This document shows, one piece after another, positions 43,854 to 52,145 of a stretch of DNA of 64,000 nt. The stretch comes from JBPOIC01 sp052034865. Lineage in GTDB: Bacteria > UBA10199 > JADFYH01. The notes under the pieces were generated by a model. It ran no database searches and was not told the DNA's origin. It saw only the letters and a program-made list of their open reading frames with translations. The position numbers and the translations under genes are program-made. Position 1 is the stretch's first letter. Every line of letters begins with the position of its first letter. The stretch spans positions 40,502-104,501 of the forward strand of contig JBPOIC010000014.1 of assembly GCA_052034865.1 (NCBI GenBank), written 5' to 3'.

Positions 43854-44324
43854 ATGGCTGAAGGCGAAAAAATCATAGCGACCAATCGCAAGGCACATTT
43901 CAATTATGAGCTTCTGGAAAAATTTGAAGCGGGGATTGTGCTTCAGGGTACCGAGGTAAAATCGTTGCGTGAGGCGAAGGTTAACCTCACGGATGCTTAT
44001 GCCATGGAGCATCACGGAGAGATGTATCTCTTCAATTGCTCGATTCAGGGCTACTCCCACGCAGGTCCTTTCAATCATGCTCCCCTCCGGATGCGAAAAC
44101 TGCTTTTGCATCGCAAGGAAATTGAAAAGCTGACCGCTAAAATTCAGGAAAAAGGTCTCACCCTCATTCCCACTCGCCTCTATTTCAAAAAAGGAAAAGC
44201 CAAGTTAGAACTCGCGCTAGCGAAGGGAAAAAAGGTCTACGATAAACGAGAGACGATCAAACGACGCGAAACCGATCGCGAGGTCTCGCAAGCGATGAAG
44301 CGAAATCGAAAAAAAGAATATTAA
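43854..44324 (+). CDS. smpB: SmpB, tmRNA-binding protein
   Basis: SmpB binds tmRNA and rescues stalled ribosomes. From ATG at 43854 the 156-residue product has the family motifs ATNRKAHFNYELLEKFEAGI, VLQGTEVKSLREAKVNLTDA and LYFKKGKAKLELALAKGKK. It ends in the basic tail YDKRETIKRRETDREVSQAM. A frame open 10 codons upstream has no supporting site. The tmRNA gene itself is not adjacent. Confidence 0.96.
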   Translation: MAEGEKIIATNRKAHFNYELLEKFEAGIVLQGTEVKSLREAKVNLTDAYAMEHHGEMYLFNCSIQGYSHAGPFNHAPLRMRKLLLHRKEIEKLTAKIQEKGLTLIPTRLYFKKGKAKLELALAKGKKVYDKRETIKRRETDREVSQAMKRNRKKEY

Positions 44325-44347
44325 GTGAAATGAGTTTGGGAAAGAAT

Positions 44348-45295
44348 CTAAAGATACACCGTAAAAGTCCAACTCATCCGAAAGGCACCTTCTTTTAAAT
44401 ACTCGTAAGGAGGGGTGGAAAAAGGTGAAGAGTCTCGGAAGGTTTGCAGGGCTTCCTGATCGTAGCCGGGAACTCCTGAAGAACGGATAACGATGAGATT
44501 TGCAATTTTTCCACTTTCATCCATTTCCACTCCCAATACACATTCGATTTTTCCAATCGAGACCCGATTGATCGTTAGATAATTGCGTACCGAAGCAATA
44601 GGGCTCCAGCGCATTTTAAGGATGCGCTTCATTTTTGCAATATAAGCGGCATCTCCCATCTTTTCGACATTTAGATAGGTTTTTCCTCCCACTTTATAAT
44701 CCGGATAATAATCATGCTGAAAAAGATCAGGTGCGCTAGGACGGCCTAGAGTCAGGCCTGTGCCCGAAGGGCTTGGGTCTGGAGTTTTGGGTGCAGGCTT
44801 TTCTTCTTTGGGTAATAGATCTCTGGGCTTTAAAGAGAGATCGGGCGTGATTGATTTTTCTGAGTTTTCTTTGCTCTCTTCTGGTTTTTCAACAGGTGCG
44901 ATGGGTTGAGGTGAGGTGCTTTTTGGAAAAGAATTTTTTGTAAATTTTTGTTTGGGTGAATCGGTTGAGCTTGGATTTTCCTTAATTACTTTGGGTTTTG
45001 GTTTAGGTCGCGCAACCATTTCTTCTTTCACCGAGCTGTTGTATTGGCCGGTAAAACGGCTTTGGTTGGGTTTTTTTTCAACCAGAGGTTTTTCGATATC
45101 GGCAATTTCTTTCGGAGGAGAAATAACCTCGGGTTTGATCCATACGACTTTTGTTTCTTCTTTCTTCTCAGTTATTCGGGAAGTGTAAGAAGGAAGCCAG
45201 TGGACGATAAAGCCGATCAGGGAATGAAGCAGAAGAGAGAAAAGAATGAAGAAAAAAATCCAGAAGAGGGGATGGCGTTGGGTTTTCTCATTCAT
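44348..45295 (-). CDS. TonB-family energy transducer-like protein
   Basis: The 315-residue product has one N-terminal membrane helix (about 10-33). A long Pro/Lys/Ser/Glu-rich periplasmic linker follows (about 50-185), typical of TonB and TolA. A C-terminal TonB-like domain covers about 215-315 (IAKMKRILKMRWSPIASVRN, VGVEMDESGKIANLIVIRSS and YDQEALQTFRDSSPFSTPPY). It would couple the inner-membrane proton motive force to outer-membrane transport; no ExbBD or receptor genes are nearby. It converges with smpB. Confidence 0.85.
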   Translation of the reverse strand: MNEKTQRHPLFWIFFFILFSLLLHSLIGFIVHWLPSYTSRITEKKEETKVVWIKPEVISPPKEIADIEKPLVEKKPNQSRFTGQYNSSVKEEMVARPKPKPKVIKENPSSTDSPKQKFTKNSFPKSTSPQPIAPVEKPEESKENSEKSITPDLSLKPRDLLPKEEKPAPKTPDPSPSGTGLTLGRPSAPDLFQHDYYPDYKVGGKTYLNVEKMGDAAYIAKMKRILKMRWSPIASVRNYLTINRVSIGKIECVLGVEMDESGKIANLIVIRSSGVPGYDQEALQTFRDSSPFSTPPYEYLKEGAFRMSWTFTVYL

Positions 45296-45391
45296 ACATA
45301 TAAAAGGTTTCTAAAATATTCTTTAAAGCAATAATTTTTGGGACGATCGACACATCTTGATCGATCTAAAGATTTTTAGGATCGGACCGTT

Positions 45392-47026
45392 TCATTTTTT
45401 TACAAGAACCGATCCCAACCACCACACTCCAATCGCGCCGCACGCATAGAGAGGATAGTGATAATCCCAAATTCCATCCTTGTAGAAAAGATAGGCGGTG
45501 AGTCCAGAGGCAATGAGTAAAAGGGTTCGATTGAGTTGTTGGATGGTTTTCGCCAGTAACGGTGCGGATTTTTCGGTCGATTTTGAAGAAAATTCCAGCT
45601 CGCCCTGATTGAGTCTCCGAAGGGTTTTCAGGACTTCATGAGGAAGTCTCAGATAGCTTAAACCCACTTCCTTGACCGCCTCCACGACCATGTCTCCGAG
45701 CTTTTTGTCTTTTCCCAAAACGAACTGCTCGGCGTACGGAATGATGATGGAGAGAGGGTTTAAGGTCGGGTCGAGGTGAGTCGTTAGCCCGAACAAAAGA
45801 ATTAAAGAGCGCTCCATTAAAGCCCAGTCCTTAGGCACGTTGAAGGTTGAGAGCAATTCACCAAAGCTTACGTCGAGTTTTCTAAATTCGAAAAGATCCT
45901 GAATATTTCCAAGTCCATCCAGGCGAAGCCCCTGCACATCCTCCAATTTTACATCTTTCAGCCGGTCATAAAAAAACTCAACAATGCGATCAAAAACCTG
46001 TTCGTTCTCGGACTTGGCGATAAAGCCCATGTCTTTCATCGCCTGGCTGATGATTCGATTATCCCGCCGAATCAGCCCTTCAATAAATACGGCGACCCCT
46101 TTGCGCATGTTGTCTGAAATACGTGCTACGGCTCCAAAATCCATCATGATGATTTTGGGTCCGGACTGAATGAGAAAATTTCCGGGATGAGGATCAGCGT
46201 GATAAATTCCATCGATGAAAATCTGTTTGCAGTAGGCGTGGATGATCTTGCGCGCGACTTCGGTGGGGGAAATTCCTGCCTCTTTTAATTTCTGAACATT
46301 GGAGATCTTCACACCTTCCATGAACTCAAGAGTTAAGATCCGTCCCGTCGAATATTCCCAATAAACTTTTGAAAAAAGGAAATCGGATTCTTCTTTAAAG
46401 TTATCGCAAATGGTTTCGAGATTTTTTCCTTCATTTTTAAAATCCAGCTCCAGAAGAATAATGCTGGAGAGCTCGGCGTAGGTTTGTTTGAGCCCGTAAT
46501 GCGGAAACAAAAGGTGCAAAAATCCAAAGATGCGTCTTAGAGTTTTCAAATCCGCATGCACGAGGGATTCGATCTCGGGATATTGAATTTTTACGGCGAT
46601 GCGCGCTCCATCCGGCAGAGTCGCGGCATGGACCTGACCCAGCGAGGCGCTCGCGATTGCTTCGCGATCAAAATTTAAAAAAATTTCTTCAGGTTTCTTC
46701 CCAAACTCTTCCAGAAATCTTTTCTCGATGGCTTCATAAGGATGGGGCGGAACCGCATCCTGCAAGCCTTCGAGGCCTTCGGTATACGCGGACGGCAGGA
46801 AGGTTGTCATGATGCTGATCCCCTGTCCCATCTTGATAAAAATCCCTTTGAGTTTCAGGATGGATTTTAAAAGGTGCGCGGCATTTTTTTTATGTGCACG
46901 CTCCGTGAGGGCTGTGAGTTTTGCGCCCGTGAGTTTTTTTAAAATCCACAAAAGCAGATAGCGGGTGAGGATTTGCCCTGCGGTCGAGTAAGCAGTGAAG
47001 ATGCGAAGTCGAGGAGATGGGTTCAT
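45392..47026 (-). CDS. UbiB/ABC1/AarF family atypical kinase-like protein
   Basis: The 544-residue product has the ABC1 signature: the KxGQ-type motif GIFIKMGQGISIM (about 60), the alanine-rich loop SASLGQVHAATLPDGARIAVKIQ (about 128-150), ELDFKNEGKN, the catalytic-like IYHADPHPGNFLI (about 285) and MDFGAVARIS. Two C-terminal membrane segments lie at about 500-540. Family members support isoprenoid quinone synthesis or lipid metabolism. The stop overlaps the start region of the small gene 47023-47283 by 4 bp. Confidence 0.93.
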   Translation of the reverse strand: MNPSPRLRIFTAYSTAGQILTRYLLLWILKKLTGAKLTALTERAHKKNAAHLLKSILKLKGIFIKMGQGISIMTTFLPSAYTEGLEGLQDAVPPHPYEAIEKRFLEEFGKKPEEIFLNFDREAIASASLGQVHAATLPDGARIAVKIQYPEIESLVHADLKTLRRIFGFLHLLFPHYGLKQTYAELSSIILLELDFKNEGKNLETICDNFKEESDFLFSKVYWEYSTGRILTLEFMEGVKISNVQKLKEAGISPTEVARKIIHAYCKQIFIDGIYHADPHPGNFLIQSGPKIIMMDFGAVARISDNMRKGVAVFIEGLIRRDNRIISQAMKDMGFIAKSENEQVFDRIVEFFYDRLKDVKLEDVQGLRLDGLGNIQDLFEFRKLDVSFGELLSTFNVPKDWALMERSLILLFGLTTHLDPTLNPLSIIIPYAEQFVLGKDKKLGDMVVEAVKEVGLSYLRLPHEVLKTLRRLNQGELEFSSKSTEKSAPLLAKTIQQLNRTLLLIASGLTAYLFYKDGIWDYHYPLYACGAIGVWWLGSVLVKK

Positions 47027-47283
47027 GGGGTATCAATATCCAGTAGATCTTTAGGTCGACCTACAGCTTCCTTCATCCGAATTAAATCGGATTTTGAAAC
47101 AAAATGAATCTCGTAGTCATTTTCCTTAACAGTAACTCTTCGAGGCCAAGCTTCATCAAAAGAGAAGGCAACAGCTGGGGCTCCCGCGATTAAAAAACGA
47201 ATATTTTGTTCATGGAGCAACCGTAGAATTTGGCTCAAGTCGCCTTCGGATGATTTCTTTGAATTTTTGCGGCGATGGCTCAT
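47023..47283 (-). CDS. Truncated nucleotidyltransferase-like protein
   Basis: The 86-residue product joins two ends of a larger nucleotidyltransferase fold: the start LLHEQNIRFLIAGAPAVAFS and the family end FVSKSDLIRMKEAVGRPKDL followed by LDI. The middle, with the metal-binding DxD, is missing, so catalysis is not expected. The frame is intact and its stop overlaps the ATG of the UbiB-like gene, so it may still be translated. It may be a remnant of an AbiEii/MNT-type toxin gene or a small adaptor. Confidence 0.6.
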   Translation of the reverse strand: MSHRRKNSKKSSEGDLSQILRLLHEQNIRFLIAGAPAVAFSFDEAWPRRVTVKENDYEIHFVSKSDLIRMKEAVGRPKDLLDIDTP

Positions 47284-47286
47284 GGT

Positions 47287-47661
47287 TTAGAGAAGTGCTG
47301 CGCGAGCTCTATCTTTTTGAGATTTGTGTTGGTTGTGGAAGTTTGAAAGCTTGTCCTGGTAATGAGAGGGTCTTTCCAGCCAACCGGGTGGTTTCTCATA
47401 GAGAGTATGGCACTCCATACAACGGAATGTGAGGCCCGAGGGTGTCCTTGACTCAGGAAGGGTGGTATCTTTTCCGCAATGTGGGCAGGGATAATGGAAG
47501 AGAAATCCACAAAAGGTGCAAGCCAGAATTTCTTTTTTCGGGTTTTCTGAAGGAGATCCGAAGACATAGGTTCTGTGTTGGCATTTTGGGCACGAAGTAG
47601 GATGGGTTGGTGGAAAAAACTCTGCCAGGTAGTCGAAGTTTTTCATAGAGAGAGGCATCAT
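47287..47661 (-). CDS. Zinc-ribbon protein of unknown function
   Basis: The 124-residue product has four CxxC pairs (CPKC, CTFC, CPHC, CMEC) at about residues 24, 48, 59 and 80, which would bind two zinc ions. A basic C-terminal tail follows. No known family is evident beyond a zinc-ribbon-like fold. Start alternatives are the ATG at 47661 or the next codons. It lies next to the truncated nucleotidyltransferase gene and is divergent from yceD. Confidence 0.7.
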   Translation of the reverse strand: MMPLSMKNFDYLAEFFPPTHPTSCPKCQHRTYVFGSPSENPKKEILACTFCGFLFHYPCPHCGKDTTLPESRTPSGLTFRCMECHTLYEKPPGWLERPSHYQDKLSNFHNQHKSQKDRARAALL

Positions 47662-47726
47662 ACACCATCATCCAAGCCCTGCAAGGCTCAAAAAATCTCA
47701 AGACCCTTGTTTCGTCTTTCTAAAAA

Positions 47727-48296
47727 ATGTACAGGGGAAAAATGAAAATCTATTCTGATCGCATTCCCGCCAAAGGCCTTGAAATCGATTTTAGCGAGGC
47801 AGAAACCTGGGTTCCAGAAAAACTCAGTCTCGCTCTGCATGAAAATTACCATCCTGAAGATCCAGTGCAAGGTCATCTTTCCCTTTTTAAAACCTTAAAT
47901 AACATCTCATTTTCTGCGGACATCGATTTTCAGATCCATGCAACGTGTGGACGTTGTGTGAAGGACTTTTCCCTTCCGATGCACGTGCATTGTGAGAGAC
48001 TGTTGACGACGCGTGAAGAAATAAGGGGGGAGCCTGGCGCCCATGAATCCGAAGAAGATCTTCCCCAGGAAGATCTTAATTTTGGACTATACAACGAAGA
48101 CGATGAAATCGATTTTGGTGCCATTATTGCCGAGCAGGTCGTTTTGGAGCAGCCCATCATCTATTATTGTAAGCCCGACTGCAAAGGCTTGTGCCCCCAG
48201 TGCGGGGTCGATCGAAATCTTAAAACCTGCAATTGCTCGACTCCTGATCTTGAAAAATCCCCGTTTGCCGTTTTGAAAAAACTTAAAAAAGAATAA
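47727..48296 (+). CDS. yceD: YceD / DUF177 family protein
   Basis: The 189-residue product has the DUF177 layout: beta-rich N-terminal half, the TCGRCVKDFSLPM cysteine pair (about 74-77), an acidic middle (EEDLPQEDL and DDEIDFGAII) and the YYCKPDCKGLCPQCGVDRNL region with paired cysteines at about 150-162. It is involved in 23S rRNA accumulation in some bacteria and in plants. yceD is usually followed directly by rpmF; here rpmF lies 12.5 kb away, after an accessory block. Confidence 0.92.
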   Translation: MYRGKMKIYSDRIPAKGLEIDFSEAETWVPEKLSLALHENYHPEDPVQGHLSLFKTLNNISFSADIDFQIHATCGRCVKDFSLPMHVHCERLLTTREEIRGEPGAHESEEDLPQEDLNFGLYNEDDEIDFGAIIAEQVVLEQPIIYYCKPDCKGLCPQCGVDRNLKTCNCSTPDLEKSPFAVLKKLKKE

Positions 48297-48629
48297 GGGA
48301 ACCCGCTTCAAGCACTCCTTGCAGGGTGTAGGGGCGTTAGCCTCAGGCGGACTGAACTCCTCGAAGACTTGAAAGAGGGTCGGAGCTAATCATATCCCAA
48401 AATATCGCACATGAATGGAATCAAATTAACTTTACGAAAAGGGATGAGAGTTAATTTTACCCTTAAGAAGTTGACATTCGAAATCCGATTGTCTACGAGC
48501 GTCTCACTTTCGCATTGCCTGATTCCTGCTGGATTTCCACAAGGTCCGGCGATGAAGTAGGACTCGCAAAACGTTGTCCTGTACACCAACCATTCGTTCA
48601 AACCACATTCTTAAAGACAAGAGGTTCCC
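48297..48629. promoter_or_regulatory. Upstream region of the first FG-GAP/OmpA gene
   Basis: No gene is visible. AAATTAACT (48423-48431) and AGTTAATTT (48449-48457) form a perfect 9-bp inverted repeat. A TTGACA at 48471-48476 has TACGAG 17 bp on, a weak promoter whose -10 is poor. CCTCAGGCGGAC near 48341-48352 is a half copy of the hairpin at 12648-12664. Confidence 0.4.
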
Positions 48630-51600
48630 ATGGTCAGAAGCGCTCTTCGACTCAGAAGTTTTGTATCCCTTTCACTCCTTGCCTCCACGCTTTTGATTGC
48701 ACCTCCTGCTCATTCAGCCCTGTTTCAAAATAACAATACGAGCTGTCAGGATGAGCCTCTGCTCGATATCAACACGGGTAACACTTATCTTCCCGCACAC
48801 TCCGTGATCTGCGGAAACTTCACCGACGACACCCCCAGCGGAAACCGTGATTTTCCCGATTGTGCCGTGGTCGTCGATCCGACCAATGTTTCCGATACGA
48901 CAGCCGGCGATCTCAACAAACCCGCCGATCTGGCCATTCTTTATAATTCCGGAAATCACACAGGTCCTGCAGGCCAATCCGCCATCACCGGCTGTTTCAA
49001 TGCGACGCCCGCTGGTTTCAAACAGCTCAAAAGCCCAACGGTTTTTGATATCTCACCCGAGTTTTCCAATCCTTCTTCCAATCGCGTGGGCTCGCTCATC
49101 TCGGCGAATTTCAAACCGACTAATTCTCCCTTCGATGATCTGGCGGTGGTCGATGTTTCTGATAGCTCACTTCTCGTTCTTCCCAGTGATTTTACTGGAG
49201 GATTTGGCAATGCCGGCAATGTGGGGGGCTTGCTCACTCCAACGCCTTCAATCAATGACACCCAGCTCAATCTGTTTATGAGCGGACAAACCGTCCAGGC
49301 GATGGAAATTCTACCTTCATCCTCCAACTCTTCAGACCGTTCAGCGGTCGCTGTTGATTGTGATGGTGTCAATGGAACGGATGCGGTGGTGGGTGTGTTT
49401 GTCAATCATCAGGCCTCGCTTCAGATCCTTAAAAACAATGGAACCAATCTTACACCCCCTTTAAATCCAGGAGATTCGATTGCTTTAGGAGTTCTGTCTG
49501 GTGGATCCGTCGAGCGAATTTCCTTAACTTCCGGAAGTTTTGGTGGAGTCGGCGGAGCGGGGACCGACCTGGCGATTGCCATCGATACCGATGCCTCCGA
49601 CTCGGACTCTCTTGTCATTTGCCGAAACACCGGTTCTTGCAGTTATGGTTGTTTGCCTCCGACCGATTTAAGCAGCTTTGCAGGAGTTCCGACAGGGGAT
49701 GCGGCTCCCACTTCAATTGTGGCGGGGAATTTCAATGGGGATTTGACCAATCGTCTCGATCTGGCGATCAACTTAAGGGATGCGGGAGAAGTACTGTATT
49801 TGTTTGGAGATGGGACCGGGGCCTTCCCCACTTCGCAGATTGTGTCAGTGATTGACACAGTTCATGGTGCAAGTACTGCCAGCGTCCATACCTTAACGAC
49901 TGGACAGTTTAACAGCGATACCATCACCGATGTCGCAGTCGCCACCAATCAACAGGTGGGTCCTGTGCGTTTAGCCGAGATTGCCGTCATTCCTTCCAAT
50001 CCCTCGGGCGGATTTTTTAATCCTGAATATTTGACCTTTGCTCCTGCAGGCTCAACCCTTGCTTCCGGCATTGCCACAGCCGATTTTGATCGATGCGGTG
50101 GAGATGATCTGATTGCGGTGAGTGAAAATGGTTCGACGCCTACGCGCAATGTCTCTGTTTTCTTAAGCCAAAATGAACCGCCGGTTGCTAACGTAACAGC
50201 AATTCCTGCCACGATGGGTCGCAACACCACACTCGTATTAACAGCCTCCTGCTCCGATCCATCCAATGATCAGGTTTCTTACACGTGGGTGCAGACAGGG
50301 CCACAAATCCTTACCCTGGCCAATTCTTCTGCGACTTTGGGCGCTTCTCCACTCGATGCCTCAACGACGATTACTTTAGATGCCAACACCACCCCAGGAA
50401 CCTACACCTTTAATTTAAGCTGTACCGATTTTTGCGGGGCGAGTGCTGTTTCTTCAAGCACCAGTAATCTGGAGGTCAGTCTTGCGGTCACCAATGCGAT
50501 TTGCGGAAACGGCATTATTGAATCTCCGGAAGAATGTGATGAAGGAAGCGACAATGGTTCGACGACCAGCGTTTGCCGCAGCAACTGTACATTTACCAAC
50601 TCAGCCCTTTCCGATCAGGGAGGTGGATGCAGCTTAAGCTCAACCGAAACACCAAATCACTTTAAATATTCTTTCTTTTTGATGGGTGGGATTCTGATTT
50701 CGATCCTTCTCATTGCCCGTAGCAAAGGATTTACCATGCGCTCTTTTGGAAAACTTTCTCTCCTCATTCTTTTGACTTTCTGGAGCGCGAGTTCTTCGGC
50801 CGCCAGCTTTGATGTGACTGGATTCAGGCCCACCGTCGATTCATCCGATTATTTTTCTATCTATTCTTCACGCACGATGCCCAAGCGCGGATGGCACGCC
50901 GGATTTTGGCTAAACTGGGCGAATGAGCCTTATGAGTTCGGAAATGGCACGACCCGGGTGCGCGGAATCGTCGATGACACAATCGTCGGTGATTTTGTGG
51001 GGAGCTACGCCTTTACTGATAAAATCACGGTAGGCGTCGATTTGCCGGCGGTGTTTTATGAAGATTTTGTCAATCAAACGACTTTGAATCACGAAACCAA
51101 AGGTGGAATCGGCGATCTGGGAGTTTTGGGAAAAATTCAACTGATCAATCCGGAAGAAAAACGTTTCGGTTTGGCGGCGATTCCCTTCATCACCTTTCCG
51201 ACCTCCAATCTTTCCTCTGAGTTTGCCGGAAATGGAAACATCACTGGTGGGGCCAAGCTTGCCCTCGACGCAAAGCTTCATGAGCGTGTGGATGTGGGCT
51301 TGAATGTGGGTTTTCGTTTTCGTGAGCCGACCCGAAGTTTGGGCGGACAAAAAATCAGTCATCAGATGACGATGGGATTGGGAACAAACGTGAAGATTGT
51401 CGATAAACTCGATTTTATCGGTGAAGTAGATAGCTCCACGGTGATGACAGACTTTTTCCACAAACGCACGACTCCCGTCGAATTAAGGGGTGGTTTGCGC
51501 TACGAAATTCAGGAAGGTCTTCAGGCTAATGTTGGCGCTGGAATGGGTGTGAACAACGGCATTTCAGATCCGCAGGTGCGTGTGTTGGCTGGCATCACCT

Positions 51601-52022
51601 ACACGCATAAGCCCGGTTTCGTCGAAGAAAAGGTCGAGGAAACTCCAGTTCCTTCCGGACCCAAGGCTGGAGAAGAGTTAAAGCTGGCAGATAAAGTTTA
51701 TTTCGAGCTTAATAAATCCGAGATTCGGGATATCTCGCGTCCTACCTTAGATAAAGCGGCCGCTTATTTACGCAAACATCCTCAAATCACCAAATTAAGA
51801 ATCGAAGGTCACACCTGTGATCTGGCCTCCGATCAATACAACCAGGCCTTGTCTGAGCGCCGTGCTCAGTCTGTCGTCGATTATCTGGTCGGCCAGGGTG
51901 TGGAACCCTCGCGTCTGCATGCGATGGGTTATGGTGAAAAATATCCCGCCGTTCCAAACACCGACGAGCCTCATCGTGAACAAAACCGACGGGTGCAGTT
52001 CTTTATTGAAGAGGTGAGGTAG
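48630..52022 (+). CDS. FG-GAP surface protein fused in frame to OmpA-type outer membrane protein
   Basis: One 1130-codon frame holds two modules. Module 1 (about 1-700) has a signal peptide ending APPAHS-A, then LFQNNNTSC, FG-GAP/integrin-like repeats (for example ADFDRCGGDDLIAVS), a PKD-like domain (about 510-600), a Cys-rich CGNGIIESPEECDEGS motif, and a tail QGGGCSLS + membrane helix + ARSKG. Module 2 starts at internal ATG 50736, with AAAGGA just upstream. It has a new signal peptide (MRSFGKLSLLILLTFWSASS), a beta-barrel-like region (about 740-1000) and an OmpA peptidoglycan-binding domain (about 1015-1130). The key Asp of GHTD is Cys (GHTC). The polypeptide could be cut into two proteins, or module 2 could be initiated internally. 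Confidence 0.85.
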   Translation: MVRSALRLRSFVSLSLLASTLLIAPPAHSALFQNNNTSCQDEPLLDINTGNTYLPAHSVICGNFTDDTPSGNRDFPDCAVVVDPTNVSDTTAGDLNKPADLAILYNSGNHTGPAGQSAITGCFNATPAGFKQLKSPTVFDISPEFSNPSSNRVGSLISANFKPTNSPFDDLAVVDVSDSSLLVLPSDFTGGFGNAGNVGGLLTPTPSINDTQLNLFMSGQTVQAMEILPSSSNSSDRSAVAVDCDGVNGTDAVVGVFVNHQASLQILKNNGTNLTPPLNPGDSIALGVLSGGSVERISLTSGSFGGVGGAGTDLAIAIDTDASDSDSLVICRNTGSCSYGCLPPTDLSSFAGVPTGDAAPTSIVAGNFNGDLTNRLDLAINLRDAGEVLYLFGDGTGAFPTSQIVSVIDTVHGASTASVHTLTTGQFNSDTITDVAVATNQQVGPVRLAEIAVIPSNPSGGFFNPEYLTFAPAGSTLASGIATADFDRCGGDDLIAVSENGSTPTRNVSVFLSQNEPPVANVTAIPATMGRNTTLVLTASCSDPSNDQVSYTWVQTGPQILTLANSSATLGASPLDASTTITLDANTTPGTYTFNLSCTDFCGASAVSSSTSNLEVSLAVTNAICGNGIIESPEECDEGSDNGSTTSVCRSNCTFTNSALSDQGGGCSLSSTETPNHFKYSFFLMGGILISILLIARSKGFTMRSFGKLSLLILLTFWSASSSAASFDVTGFRPTVDSSDYFSIYSSRTMPKRGWHAGFWLNWANEPYEFGNGTTRVRGIVDDTIVGDFVGSYAFTDKITVGVDLPAVFYEDFVNQTTLNHETKGGIGDLGVLGKIQLINPEEKRFGLAAIPFITFPTSNLSSEFAGNGNITGGAKLALDAKLHERVDVGLNVGFRFREPTRSLGGQKISHQMTMGLGTNVKIVDKLDFIGEVDSSTVMTDFFHKRTTPVELRGGLRYEIQEGLQANVGAGMGVNNGISDPQVRVLAGITYTHKPGFVEEKVEETPVPSGPKAGEELKLADKVYFELNKSEIRDISRPTLDKAAAYLRKHPQITKLRIEGHTCDLASDQYNQALSERRAQSVVDYLVGQGVEPSRLHAMGYGEKYPAVPNTDEPHREQNRRVQFFIEEVR

Positions 52023-52052
52023 GGGATCCTTAGCTAATTTCAAAGAAGAAGC

Positions 52053-52085
52053 TCAGGATCATCCTTCGACGGGCTCAGGGTGTCC
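52053..52085. repeat. Short intergenic repeat-like sequence
   Basis: ATCCTTCGACGGGCTCAGGG, framed by GGATC and GTCC, resembles the CCTTCGACnGGCTCAGG intergenic element I recall from many unrelated genomes. One copy is seen here. The remaining 52023-52145 bp hold no gene. Confidence 0.4.
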
Positions 52086-52145
52086 TTTTAAAAAAATGGG
52101 ACATGAACTCTGAGTCCTGAACTTCCTGAAATTTCTTAAAGTGAC

